The notes below the pieces were generated by a model. That model was not told the DNA's origin and did not search any database. It saw nothing but the letters and a program-made list of their open reading frames with translations. Below, piece after piece: positions 52,619-60,774 of a stretch of 64,000 nt of DNA; positions within the stretch are counted from its first letter, which is position 1; every line of letters begins with the position of its first letter. Origin of the DNA: VRUE01 sp963805475 (GTDB lineage Bacteria > Actinomycetota > Thermoleophilia > Solirubrobacterales > 70-9); the NCBI GenBank assembly GCA_963805475.1, contig CAWDUO010000010.1, positions 355,203 to 419,202 of the forward strand. The letters run 5' to 3'. Made by a program: the position numbers and the translations under genes.

Positions 52619-54541
52619 ATGAAGATTTCTACCGTTCGGGTGCAGGGCTTTCGGTGCGTCGAGGACCTCGAGGTCGATTTCCATGCGCTGACCGCACTGG
52701 TCGGAGCGGGCGGAGTCGGAAAGTCGACGATCTTGCGCGCGCTCAAGTGGTTCTTCGACGACACCGGCATGGATGAAGACGACCTGCACCTGCCCCAGGG
52801 CCAGGGTGCGGAACCGGTCGAGGAGTTCCGGGTAACCGTTAGCTTCGAATCGCTCAATGACGCCGACCGAGCTGTTCTCGCTCGCTATGGACGCGGTGAT
52901 ACCACCACCTTCACACGGATCGGCCGGCCCGGAGAGAAGTCGAAGCTCTCCGGCAAGGCGCTGATCTGCGAGGACTTCATCCCGATTCGAGCCGAGACGG
53001 ACGGTCGCAAGCGCAAAAAACTCTTTGCCGACCTTGTCAGGGAACGCGGAGCGCAGTTTGGCTTCTCAGAGCCGGCGCCCAAGCGCGTCGACGAGGCGGA
53101 GTTGATGATGGAGGAGTTCGAGCGAGCCAACCCCAAGCGATGTGTCGAGGCAAACGACGACGCAGGCCATCTCTTCGGCGCAGTTGGCGGACCGAAGCTG
53201 CGAGACCGATTCGACTACGTCCTCGTCGGCGCTACCCTGGATGCGGGCGCCGCAATGGGCGGGGGAAGGGACTCTGCCCTCTCCCGTCTGCTCTCCGACC
53301 TCGGCGAGCTTCCTGAGGCGACCGAAGCGGAGGTGGAGCGGCTTCAGGTCGAGGTCGAGGCCAAGATGCAGAAGCTGATCTCCGACGCCCGCGCCCCCGA
53401 TCTGGTCAGGATCGGCGAGAGCATCACTGAGAAGGTCCAGTCCTACGTCCCGGGGGCGCGAGTGGAGCTCACAGATGAGATCACCGGGATCGACCGCCCC
53501 CGCCCCAGGGTGACCGCTCGGGTGCGGGAGGGAGACGGCCATCTGACGGAGGTCGATCGCCAGGGACACGGCCTTCAGCGCGCTCTGGTGATCGGCGTCC
53601 TGCAGGCGCTTGCCGACAGTGACGCCGGGCTCTATGAGGCCGAAGGAGGAGACGGTGAGCCCAAGGCGTTGATGCTGGCAATCGAGGAGCCCGAGCTCTA
53701 CCAGCACCCGCTGCAGGCCCGGACGCTTGCGAGCGCCCTGCGAACGCTTTCCAACTCGCCTAGCGAGGAGAAGCCTCGCGCCCTGCAGGTCGCCTACAGC
53801 ACCCATTCAGCTCATTTCGTGCGACCGGCGCTCTTCGAGGACATGCGAATCATGCGCCGTGGCGCTTCGCTGACCTCGATGCTGGCGGCGGGAAACGCGG
53901 AGGAGGTGGCCGGGATCCTCACGGACGCTGGCCTCAAGAGCGACCCGCCGGGGAAGATGCGAAAGACCGTCGCCAAGAGCCTTGAGGAGGCGGTCTTCGC
54001 ACGGGCAGTGCTGCTTTGCGAGGGCAGCACGGATGCTGCCCTGCTTGAAGCGGTGGCCGAGCTCGACGGCGGCTTCGATCCGTTTGGGATCGCCGTCGCC
54101 CCGATCTGGGGGAAATCAATCCTTCCCCTGGCGCACGCGATCCTGCGCCAGTTGGATATACCCACCTATCTCTTCTTCGACGGGGACGTTGGTATCGAGG
54201 CTCGTCTTGCGACGCGCAAAAACCTGAGCGAGGAGGAGCGCTCGGTGCAGGTCGAAAACGCCGAAGGCAAGAACCGGGACCTGCTGCGGCTCTGTGGCGC
54301 CGAAGAGGAGCCGTGGCCACAGCGTGAGGTGCGCGAAGGTTGGGCCAACTTCCACGACAACGTCGAGGTTGATCTCGACGAAATCTGGCCGTCCTTCGCC
54401 AAGGCTCGCAGCCAGATTGCCAACGAGCTCGGTATCGGCTCAAAGTCCGACGAGGTCTACCGCCAGGCCGTTGCGGTCGCGGATGATTCCCCGCCCCAGT
54501 TCCTCCTCGATGTGGTCGCCAAGGTCAAAGGAATGGCCTGA
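52619..54541 (+). CDS. OLD-family ATP-dependent endonuclease (AAA ATPase plus TOPRIM)
   Basis: The product (640 residues from the ATG at 52619, RBS GGAG) has an ABC/SMC-like ATPase: Walker A LVGAGGVGKSTILRAL, a coiled-coil-like middle, signature-like RQGHGLQRALVIGV, Walker B LMLAIEEPELYQHP and the His switch STHSAHFVRP. A C-terminal TOPRIM nuclease follows (AVLLCEGSTDAALLEAV, YLFFDGDVG). OLD proteins cleave DNA, and several act in anti-phage defence. No UvrD-like GajB partner or reverse transcriptase is adjacent, so it appears to be a stand-alone class 1 OLD. Confidence 0.88.
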   Translation: MKISTVRVQGFRCVEDLEVDFHALTALVGAGGVGKSTILRALKWFFDDTGMDEDDLHLPQGQGAEPVEEFRVTVSFESLNDADRAVLARYGRGDTTTFTRIGRPGEKSKLSGKALICEDFIPIRAETDGRKRKKLFADLVRERGAQFGFSEPAPKRVDEAELMMEEFERANPKRCVEANDDAGHLFGAVGGPKLRDRFDYVLVGATLDAGAAMGGGRDSALSRLLSDLGELPEATEAEVERLQVEVEAKMQKLISDARAPDLVRIGESITEKVQSYVPGARVELTDEITGIDRPRPRVTARVREGDGHLTEVDRQGHGLQRALVIGVLQALADSDAGLYEAEGGDGEPKALMLAIEEPELYQHPLQARTLASALRTLSNSPSEEKPRALQVAYSTHSAHFVRPALFEDMRIMRRGASLTSMLAAGNAEEVAGILTDAGLKSDPPGKMRKTVAKSLEEAVFARAVLLCEGSTDAALLEAVAELDGGFDPFGIAVAPIWGKSILPLAHAILRQLDIPTYLFFDGDVGIEARLATRKNLSEEERSVQVENAEGKNRDLLRLCGAEEEPWPQREVREGWANFHDNVEVDLDEIWPSFAKARSQIANELGIGSKSDEVYRQAVAVADDSPPQFLLDVVAKVKGMA

Positions 54542-54692
54542 TGCAGATGACTCTGGTTCGCTCCTCCAACGTGGCCTCGGTCGGCTGTACGTCTGCGGTG
54601 GGACGGAACTGCAGATAGATAGTTCCGCCATCGGCCTGCCCGCGGAAGCCCCCCCAAGAACCCCGATTCCCGCAAATTGCGAGTCGCTCAAG

Positions 54693-54716
54693 GCGGTTCC
54701 GCAGGGCCGGAACCGC
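54693..54716 (+). terminator. Hairpin after the OLD gene
   Basis: GCGGTTCCG (54693-54701) and CGGAACCGC (54708-54716) form a 9-bp stem with a 6-nt loop. The surrounding 54542-54751 contains no gene I can support, only a small palindrome CGCAAATTGCG at about 54671. Confidence 0.5.
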
Positions 54717-54751
54717 TATTCCGGGCCGAGGACGCGACGGATGAAGTCCGA

Positions 54752-55117
54752 CTACGGCGCCGAGGTCCCGGCGCGGCCGTAGTCGTCGGTTAGGCGGACG
54801 ACGTCGTCGAGGTCGGGGGTGGAGACCTCGACCACCACCGCGTCCTCCAGCGCCTCGATGGTGTGGACCTGCCCCGGTTCGTTGCGCCAGGCGTCGCCGG
54901 CCGTCAGCTCGGATTCCACCAGCGAGTCCGCGTCGGGGCCCTTGCTGAGCATGAGGCGCCCGGAGAGCGGGTAGGAGGTCTCGTCCTTGCGCTCGTGGTA
55001 CTGGACCGACAGGCGATGCCCGGCGCTTACGTGAAGCAGCTTGCCCGCGTAGCGGTCGGTCAGCGCGAACCACAGCTCGTGCCCCCACGGCTTGTCCACG
55101 CGGCGCGGCAGATCCAT
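54752..55117 (-). CDS. Small cupin (mannose-6-phosphate isomerase type II-like)
   Basis: The 121-residue product is a single cupin barrel. DKPWGHELWFALTDRYAGKLLHV precedes the metal-binding motif RLSVQYHERKDETSY, and GQVHTIEALEDAVVVEVSTP holds the second motif His. The opening KPWGHE and closing VSTPxLDDVVRL are those of the cupin half of type II mannose-6-phosphate isomerases, but this protein lacks the nucleotidyltransferase half. It may bind or isomerise a sugar phosphate. The start overlaps the OsmC stop. Confidence 0.76.
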   Translation of the reverse strand: MDLPRRVDKPWGHELWFALTDRYAGKLLHVSAGHRLSVQYHERKDETSYPLSGRLMLSKGPDADSLVESELTAGDAWRNEPGQVHTIEALEDAVVVEVSTPDLDDVVRLTDDYGRAGTSAP

Positions 55118-55503
55118 CACCGGGGCTCCACTTCGACCGGGCAGTTGACGGTGTTGGCGATGAAGCAGCGCTCGCGGGCGCGGTTGTGGAGCGACTCGAC
55201 CTGCTCGTCGTCGACGTCGCCTTCGAACGCGACCCGGGGGCGCAGCACGACCCGGGTGAATCGAGTGCCGTCCAGCGTTCCCTCCGGCTCGTCCTCATAC
55301 GAGGTCACTTTGATTCTCTTGGCCCGCGTCAGGGCCAGAAACCAGAGCCTGTGGCAACTCGATATCGAGGCGACGAACATCTCCTCCGGATCGGCCGCCT
55401 TCGGGTCTCCGCCGAACTCGGGTGCGCTCGAGGCGGCAACCCTCTGCTCGGCGAGCGCGATCGTGTGAGCGCCGACGTCTCCCTGTGCGCCGTCCCAGCT
55501 CAC
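55117..55503 (-). CDS. OsmC-family peroxidase-like protein
   Basis: The 128-residue product has FVASISSCHRLWFLALTRAKR with the first OsmC cysteine and RCFIANTVNCPVEVEPR with the second. These are the usual peroxidatic/resolving pair that detoxifies organic hydroperoxides. The N-terminus lacks part of the first strand seen in longer OsmC proteins. The GTG start at 55503 is the best available. It is coupled to the cupin gene by a TGATG overlap. Confidence 0.84.
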   Translation of the reverse strand: MSWDGAQGDVGAHTIALAEQRVAASSAPEFGGDPKAADPEEMFVASISSCHRLWFLALTRAKRIKVTSYEDEPEGTLDGTRFTRVVLRPRVAFEGDVDDEQVESLHNRARERCFIANTVNCPVEVEPR

Positions 55504-55530
55504 CCGTGACCCGGTGGACGCTCGTATCGC

Positions 55531-56895
55531 TCAAGCCTCGCCGAGGGAGACCGCGTGGTTGGCGACCACGCGACCCTCCGGGTCCCACTTGCGCTTGACC
55601 TCGGCGAGGCGGGCGCAGACGTCGGGCGGGAGGATCGCGTCCACGTCGCAGGGGGCTTCGCGGAAGTTGAAGTAGGCGCCGTCGGCGCGCCAGGGGGCCA
55701 TCGTCTCCTCGATCTTGTGCAGGTGCGCCGGGATCGCCTCGCCCAGCTCCGGCGTCATCGGCATGCCGACGCTGTACAGCGCCCAGCCGGCGTCGAGGTG
55801 GGAGAGGGCGCCGGCGCCGTCGGCCGGGCGGCCCAGCGCGCCGCCCAGCTGGCGCAGCTCGGTCAGCAGCAGCGGCGAGCCGGACTCCGGCCCGGCGACC
55901 GAGGCGAAGGCCTCGATCGCCTCGTCGGAGAGCTCCGTCACGGCCATCCCTTCGCCGATCCCCGGCACCGGGTGCTCGGGGTCCATGTGGATACGGCCGA
56001 GGCCCGCGGCCGGCATCCAGGCGAAGCTGTCCATGATCGTCTCACCGATCTCGCGCAGCGGTGCGATCGTCGCTTCGCCCTCGGCCTGGCCGCCGATGCA
56101 GGCGCCGTCGATCGTCAGCAGCGGGCGCCCGCGGATCGGCTCGGGCACGTCGGGGATCGGCGGCGGGGTGATGAAGCGGACGACCGTGGTGACGTCCTCG
56201 GGCACGCCGGCGGCCCAGTCGCGGTAGGCGCGCACCGCCTCGGCGCCGACCTCGGCCGGAAAGACGAGCGCGCCGGCGTAGACCTCGGCGATCGGGACCA
56301 GCCGCACCCGCAGCGCGGTTACCACCGCGTAGCCGCCGCCCCCGCCGCGCAGCGCCCAGAACAGGTCGGGATCGCTCTCGGCGTCGACCGTGCGCGGCTC
56401 GCCCGCCGCGTCGACCAGCTCGATCGCCTCGACCCGGTTGCAGGCGAAGCCGTAGCGGCGCCCGAGCCAGCTCATCCCGCCGCCGAGCGTGTAGCCGACC
56501 ACGCCGACGTCGGGCGAGGAGCCGGGCAGCGAGCACATCCCATGCGCGCCGGCGGCCTCGGCCAGCTCCAGCGAGAGCACGCCGGCCTCGAGCCGCGCCA
56601 CCCGCGCCTCGGGGTCGATCTCGACGCCGCGCATGCGCTCGGTCTTCAGCAGGATCGTCCCCTCCAGCGGCGCCAGCGGGGCGGCGCCGTGACCGGTCCC
56701 CTGGGCGGCCACCTTCAGGTCGTTGGCGGCGGCGAAGCGCACCGTCGCGGCGACGTCGTCGGCGCTCTCGGCGAAGACGACCGCCTCGGGGCGCTGGTCG
56801 GCGGCGAGGTTCCAGGCGGCGCGCGCCTCGTCCCAATCTGGGTCGTCGGGGGTTGCGATCCGGCCGGCGATCGCCAGCCCGGTGAAGTCGGTCAT
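55531..56895 (-). CDS. FAD-binding BBE-type oxidoreductase
   Basis: The 454-residue product is a berberine-bridge-enzyme-like flavoprotein. It has FAD motif AAQGTGHGAAP with a His at the usual 8-alpha-FAD position, then LPGSSPDVGVVGYTLGGGMSWLGRRYG. A Cys in GMCSLPG is near the second covalent site. The C-terminal BBE segment is RLAEVKRKWDPEGRVVANHAV. It oxidises an alcohol, sugar or secondary metabolite of unknown identity. It lies 28 nt downstream of rpiA and may share its transcript. Confidence 0.85.
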   Translation of the reverse strand: MTDFTGLAIAGRIATPDDPDWDEARAAWNLAADQRPEAVVFAESADDVAATVRFAAANDLKVAAQGTGHGAAPLAPLEGTILLKTERMRGVEIDPEARVARLEAGVLSLELAEAAGAHGMCSLPGSSPDVGVVGYTLGGGMSWLGRRYGFACNRVEAIELVDAAGEPRTVDAESDPDLFWALRGGGGGYAVVTALRVRLVPIAEVYAGALVFPAEVGAEAVRAYRDWAAGVPEDVTTVVRFITPPPIPDVPEPIRGRPLLTIDGACIGGQAEGEATIAPLREIGETIMDSFAWMPAAGLGRIHMDPEHPVPGIGEGMAVTELSDEAIEAFASVAGPESGSPLLLTELRQLGGALGRPADGAGALSHLDAGWALYSVGMPMTPELGEAIPAHLHKIEETMAPWRADGAYFNFREAPCDVDAILPPDVCARLAEVKRKWDPEGRVVANHAVSLGEA

Positions 56896-56923
56896 TGGGT
56901 CTCCTTGGGGATTCGACGATCGG

Positions 56924-57571
56924 TCACGTCAGCGTCATGCGGTCCACCGCGCCTCCCGCCCCCACCAGAACCTCGCTCACCATACCCGGGGGGAAGAGGC
57001 CGTGCGAGGAGATTCCCGGGTCGGCCTCCAGCCGGGCGGCGAGCGCCGCCGGGTCGTCCAGCTCGCCGCGCCAGTCGGCGATGACGCCGCCGTCGGGGCT
57101 GCGCGGGACGTCGCGCAACTCGACCTCGGAGCCGAGCCGGGCGAGCGTCGAGGAGAGGCCGAAGGCGAGCAGCTCCAGCGGCACGGGCGCCCTCAGCCGC
57201 TCGACCGGCTTGCTCGAGTCGGCGATGACGACGAAGCGCGCCGCCGCCGCGGCGACGATCTTCTCGCGCTGGTGCGCCGCGCCGCCGCCCTTGATCAGCC
57301 AGCCGTCGGGGGCGATCTGGTCGGCGCCGTCGATCGCCAGGTCGAGCCGCTCCAGCGAGCTGAACTCCTCGACCGGGATGCCGAGCCCGCGCGCCTGCTC
57401 CTCGGTGGCGACCGAGGTGGCGACGCAGCGGATTCCGGAGAGGCCGCGCCGCGCCAGCGCCGGCAGCAGGTGGGCGACGGTCGAGCCGGTGCCGAGGCCG
57501 ACGGTCATCCCGTCCTCGACCAGCTCCGCCGCCGCCTCCGCGGCGATCCGCTTCTCCTCGTCGGCGCTCAC
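56924..57571 (-). CDS. rpiA: Ribose-5-phosphate isomerase A
   Basis: The product (215 residues from the GTG at 57571) interconverts ribose 5-phosphate and ribulose 5-phosphate. It has VGLGTGSTVAHLLPAL, AIDGADQIAPDGWLIKGGGAAHQREKI with catalytic Asp/Lys residues, and the C-terminal VSEVLVGAGGAVD. GATATT on the minus strand (57580-57585) lies 8 nt before this GTG, so it is preferred to the TTG at 57589. It is divergent from tkt. Confidence 0.95.
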   Translation of the reverse strand: MSADEEKRIAAEAAAELVEDGMTVGLGTGSTVAHLLPALARRGLSGIRCVATSVATEEQARGLGIPVEEFSSLERLDLAIDGADQIAPDGWLIKGGGAAHQREKIVAAAAARFVVIADSSKPVERLRAPVPLELLAFGLSSTLARLGSEVELRDVPRSPDGGVIADWRGELDDPAALAARLEADPGISSHGLFPPGMVSEVLVGAGGAVDRMTLT

Positions 57572-57602
57572 AACCAGGAAATATCTCAACTCGGCGAGGC
57601 GG

Positions 57603-57608
57603 TAGGGT
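57603..57608 (+). promoter_or_regulatory. -10 box (TAGGGT) of tkt
   Basis: TAGGGT ends exactly 7 nt before an ATC codon at 57616, the position where other genes here have ATG. Confidence 0.45.
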
Positions 57609-57615
57609 CGAATCC

Positions 57616-59643
57616 ATCGACCAGCTCTGCATCAACACGATCCGCACGCTGTCGATCGACGCGATCCAGAAGGCCGAATCGGGGCATCCCGGCACGCCGA
57701 TGGCGATGGCCCCCGTCGCCTACACCCTCTGGCAGCGCTACCTGCGCTTCGACCCCGCCGACCCGATCTGGCCGGGCCGCGACCGCTTCGTGCTCTCCGC
57801 CGGCCACGCCTCGATGCTGCTCTACGCGCTGCTCTACCTCGCCGACGTGCAGGCGGTCGAACCCGACTACGAGGTCGTCGGCCGCCCCGCCGTCTCGCTC
57901 GAGGACATCGAAAGCTTCCGCCAGCTCGACTCGCGCGCGCCCGGCCACCCGGAGTACCGCTGGACCTCGGGCGTCGAGACGACGACCGGCCCGCTCGGCC
58001 AGGGGATCGCGACCTCGGTCGGGATGGCGATCGCCGGCAAGTGGCAGGGCGCCCGCTACGGCGCCGACCTCTTCGACTTCGACGTCTACGCGATCGCCGG
58101 CGACGGCTGCCTGATGGAGGGGGTCTCCAACGAAGCGGCCTCGATCGCCGGCCACCTGAAGCTCGACAACCTCTGCTGGATCTACGACAACAACCACATC
58201 ACGATCGACGGCAAGACGCGGATCGCCTACGAGGACGACGTCGCCGCCCGCTTCATGGGCTACGGCTGGAACGTCACCCGGGTCGGCGACGCCAACGACA
58301 TCGAGCTGCTGAGCCGCGGCTTCGACGAGTTCAAGGGCGAGGAGGGCAGACCGACGCTGATCATCGTCGACTCCCACATCGGCTACGGCTCGCCGCACAA
58401 GCAGGACACCTCCGCCGCCCACGGCGAGCCGCTCGGCCCCGAGGAGGTGCGTGAGACCAAGCACGTCTACGGCTGGCCCGAGGACGCCCAGTTCCTCGTC
58501 CCCGACGGGGTCAAGGAGCACTTCGCCGCCGGGGTCGGCAGGCGCGGCGCCGAGGCGCGCGCCGCCTGGGAGCAGCGGCTCGCCGAATTCGCCGAGCGCG
58601 AGCCGCAGCTCGCCGCCGAGATCGACGCCACCCAGGAGCGCGCCCTGCCCGACGGCTGGGACGCCGAGATCCCCAGCTTCGAGCCCGACGAGAAGGGCCT
58701 GGCGACGCGCAAGGCCTCCAACCAGGTCGAGAACGCGATCGCCGCCCGCGTCCCCTGGCTGCTCGCCGGCTCGGCCGACCTCACCGACTCGACCTCGGTC
58801 CGCCTGACCTTCGACGGCGCGGTCGACTTCGAGCCCGGCGCCTACGAGGGGCGCGAGCTGCACTACGGCATCCGCGAGCACGAGGCGGCGGCGATCTCCA
58901 ACGGCCTCTCGCTCTCCAAGCTGCGGCCGCTGTGGTCGACCTACCTCACCTTCTCCGACTACGCCCGGCCGGCAATCCGCCTCTCGGCGCTGATGGAGCT
59001 GCCGGTGATCCACGTCTTCACCCACGACTCGATCGGGCTGGGGGAGGACGGGCCGACCCACCAGCCGGTCGAGCAGCTCGCCTCGCTGCGGGCGATCCCC
59101 GGCCTCGACGTGATCCGGCCCGCCGACGCCAACGAGGTCGCCGAGGCCTGGCGGGTGGCGATCGACCGCACCCACCAGCCGGTCGCCCTCGTGCTGACCC
59201 GCCAGAACGTGCCGGTCCTCGACCGCTCGAAGTACGCCTCGGCCGAGGGCCTGCGCCGCGGCGGCTACGTGCTCGCCGACGCCGAGGGCGGCGACCCCGA
59301 GCTGATCCTGATCGGCACCGGCAGCGAGGTCGCGCTGGCGCTCGCCGCGCACGAGGAGCTCGCCGCCGAAGGCGTCCGCTCCCGCGTCGTCAGCCTGCCC
59401 TGCTGGGAGCTGTTCGACCGCCAGGACCAGGCCTACCGCGACGAGGTCCTGCCGCCTGCCGTGACCGCGCGCGTCTCGGTCGAGGAGGCGTCGACGATCG
59501 GCTGGGACCACTACGTCGGCCCGGCGGGTAGGAGAATCGGCATGCACACCTTCGGCACCTCCGCGCCGCTGCGGGACGTGCAGACCAAGTTTGGATTCAC
59601 CCCCGACAAGGTGGCCGAGGCGGCCAGGGAGGTTCTCGCATGA
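57616..59643 (+). CDS. tkt: Transketolase (apparent ATC start)
   Basis: The product (675 residues from 57616) is the thiamine-diphosphate enzyme that moves two-carbon units in the pentose phosphate cycle. The start region DQLCINTIRTLSIDAIQKAE and the TPP/substrate His motif SGHPGTPM lie upstream of the first ATG (57700), so a 57700 start would lose conserved residues. No ATG, GTG or TTG lies in frame there; ATC at 57616 sits 7 nt after TAGGGT. Further motifs are VGMAIAGKW, GDGCLMEGVSNEA, IYDNNHITIDG and HDSIGLGEDGPTHQPVEQ. The stop overlaps the tal start (ATGA). Confidence 0.94.
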   Translation: MDQLCINTIRTLSIDAIQKAESGHPGTPMAMAPVAYTLWQRYLRFDPADPIWPGRDRFVLSAGHASMLLYALLYLADVQAVEPDYEVVGRPAVSLEDIESFRQLDSRAPGHPEYRWTSGVETTTGPLGQGIATSVGMAIAGKWQGARYGADLFDFDVYAIAGDGCLMEGVSNEAASIAGHLKLDNLCWIYDNNHITIDGKTRIAYEDDVAARFMGYGWNVTRVGDANDIELLSRGFDEFKGEEGRPTLIIVDSHIGYGSPHKQDTSAAHGEPLGPEEVRETKHVYGWPEDAQFLVPDGVKEHFAAGVGRRGAEARAAWEQRLAEFAEREPQLAAEIDATQERALPDGWDAEIPSFEPDEKGLATRKASNQVENAIAARVPWLLAGSADLTDSTSVRLTFDGAVDFEPGAYEGRELHYGIREHEAAAISNGLSLSKLRPLWSTYLTFSDYARPAIRLSALMELPVIHVFTHDSIGLGEDGPTHQPVEQLASLRAIPGLDVIRPADANEVAEAWRVAIDRTHQPVALVLTRQNVPVLDRSKYASAEGLRRGGYVLADAEGGDPELILIGTGSEVALALAAHEELAAEGVRSRVVSLPCWELFDRQDQAYRDEVLPPAVTARVSVEEASTIGWDHYVGPAGRRIGMHTFGTSAPLRDVQTKFGFTPDKVAEAAREVLA

Positions 59644-60716
59644 AGCCGACGCAGCAGCTGCACGACCTGGGCCAGAGCCTCTGGCTCGACAACATCACCC
59701 GCACGATGCTCGGCGACGGCACCCTCGCCGGCTACATCGAGGAGCTGTCGGTCACCGGCCTCACCTCCAACCCGACGATCTTCGACAAGGCGATCTCCGG
59801 CGGCGACGCCTACGACGAGCAGATCGGCGAGCTGGGGGAGAAGCTCGACGACCCCGAGGAGATCTTCTTCCAGCTGGCGCTGGACGACCTGCGCGGGGCG
59901 ACCGACCTGTTCAGGGGCGTGCACGAGCGCACTGCCCGCGTCGACGGCTACTGCTCGCTCGAGGTCTCGCCGAAGCTGGCCGACGACACGCGGACGACGA
60001 TCGAGCAGGCGGCCAAGCTGCACGGCGAAGCCGGCCGCGAGAACCTCTTCATCAAGATCCCCGGCACGCCGGCCGGGCTGCCCGCGATCGAGGAGACGAT
60101 CTTCGCCGGCATTCCCGTCAACGTGACGCTGCTCTTCGACCGCGAGCAGTATCTCGCCGCCGCCGACGCCTACATGAAGGGGATCGAACGGCGGATCGAG
60201 GCGGGCCTCGACCCCTACGTCGCCTCGGTCGCCTCGATCTTCATGAGCCGCTGGGACGTCGCCGTGCAGGACGAGGTCCCCGGCGAGCTGCGCGACAGGC
60301 TCGGCCTCGCGATCGGCTTCCGCGCCTACGCGGCCTACCGCGAGCTGCTCGACTCGCCGCGCGTGCAGCGGCTGATGAACGAGGGCGCGCGGCCACAGCG
60401 CCTGCTCTGGGCTAGCACCGGGACCAAGGACCCCGACGCCTCCGACACCCTCTACGTCGAGGGCTTCGCCTCGCCGTTCACCGTCAACACGATGCCCGAG
60501 GACACCCTGCACGCCTTCGCCGACCACGGCGAGCTGGGCGACCCGGTGCCGGCCGACGGCGGCGATTGCGAGCAGACGCTGGCCCGCTTCGGCGAGGCCG
60601 GGATCGACGTCGGCGCGCTCGCCGCGCGCCTCCAGGAGGAGGGCAAGCAGAAGTTCGTCGACTCCTGGGAGGAACTGCTGAAGACGATCTCCGCACAGCT
60701 GGGGGCGCGAGCGTGA
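59640..60716 (+). CDS. tal: Transaldolase
   Basis: The 358-residue product transfers the dihydroxyacetone unit between sugar phosphates. It opens LHDLGQSLWLDNITR and has SVTGLTSNPTIFDKAI and the Schiff-base lysine motif NLFIKIPGTPAG. VNVTLLFDREQY and the C-terminal PFTVNTMPEDTLHAFADHG are also visible, all typical of actinobacterial transaldolase. It is translationally coupled to tkt by ATGA. Confidence 0.96.
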   Translation: MKPTQQLHDLGQSLWLDNITRTMLGDGTLAGYIEELSVTGLTSNPTIFDKAISGGDAYDEQIGELGEKLDDPEEIFFQLALDDLRGATDLFRGVHERTARVDGYCSLEVSPKLADDTRTTIEQAAKLHGEAGRENLFIKIPGTPAGLPAIEETIFAGIPVNVTLLFDREQYLAAADAYMKGIERRIEAGLDPYVASVASIFMSRWDVAVQDEVPGELRDRLGLAIGFRAYAAYRELLDSPRVQRLMNEGARPQRLLWASTGTKDPDASDTLYVEGFASPFTVNTMPEDTLHAFADHGELGDPVPADGGDCEQTLARFGEAGIDVGALAARLQEEGKQKFVDSWEELLKTISAQLGARA

Positions 60717-60731
60717 GCCCAAAAACCCGTT

Positions 60732-60774
60732 CCGCTGTTCCTTTTCCCTCTATAACGATGAAAAGGAACAGCGG
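60732..60774 (+). promoter_or_regulatory. 15-bp perfect hairpin covering the pgi RBS and start
   Basis: CCGCTGTTCCTTTTC (60732-60746) and GAAAAGGAACAGCGG (60760-60774) are exact complements with a 13-nt loop. The right arm contains the only RBS (AAAAGGA) and the first base of the GTG start codon of pgi. The loop contains TATAAC, a possible -10 box. Confidence 0.6.

Noticed and set aside
57700..57702. ATG at 57700 as transketolase start
   Set aside because: It would remove about 28 conserved residues, including the SGHPGTP motif.
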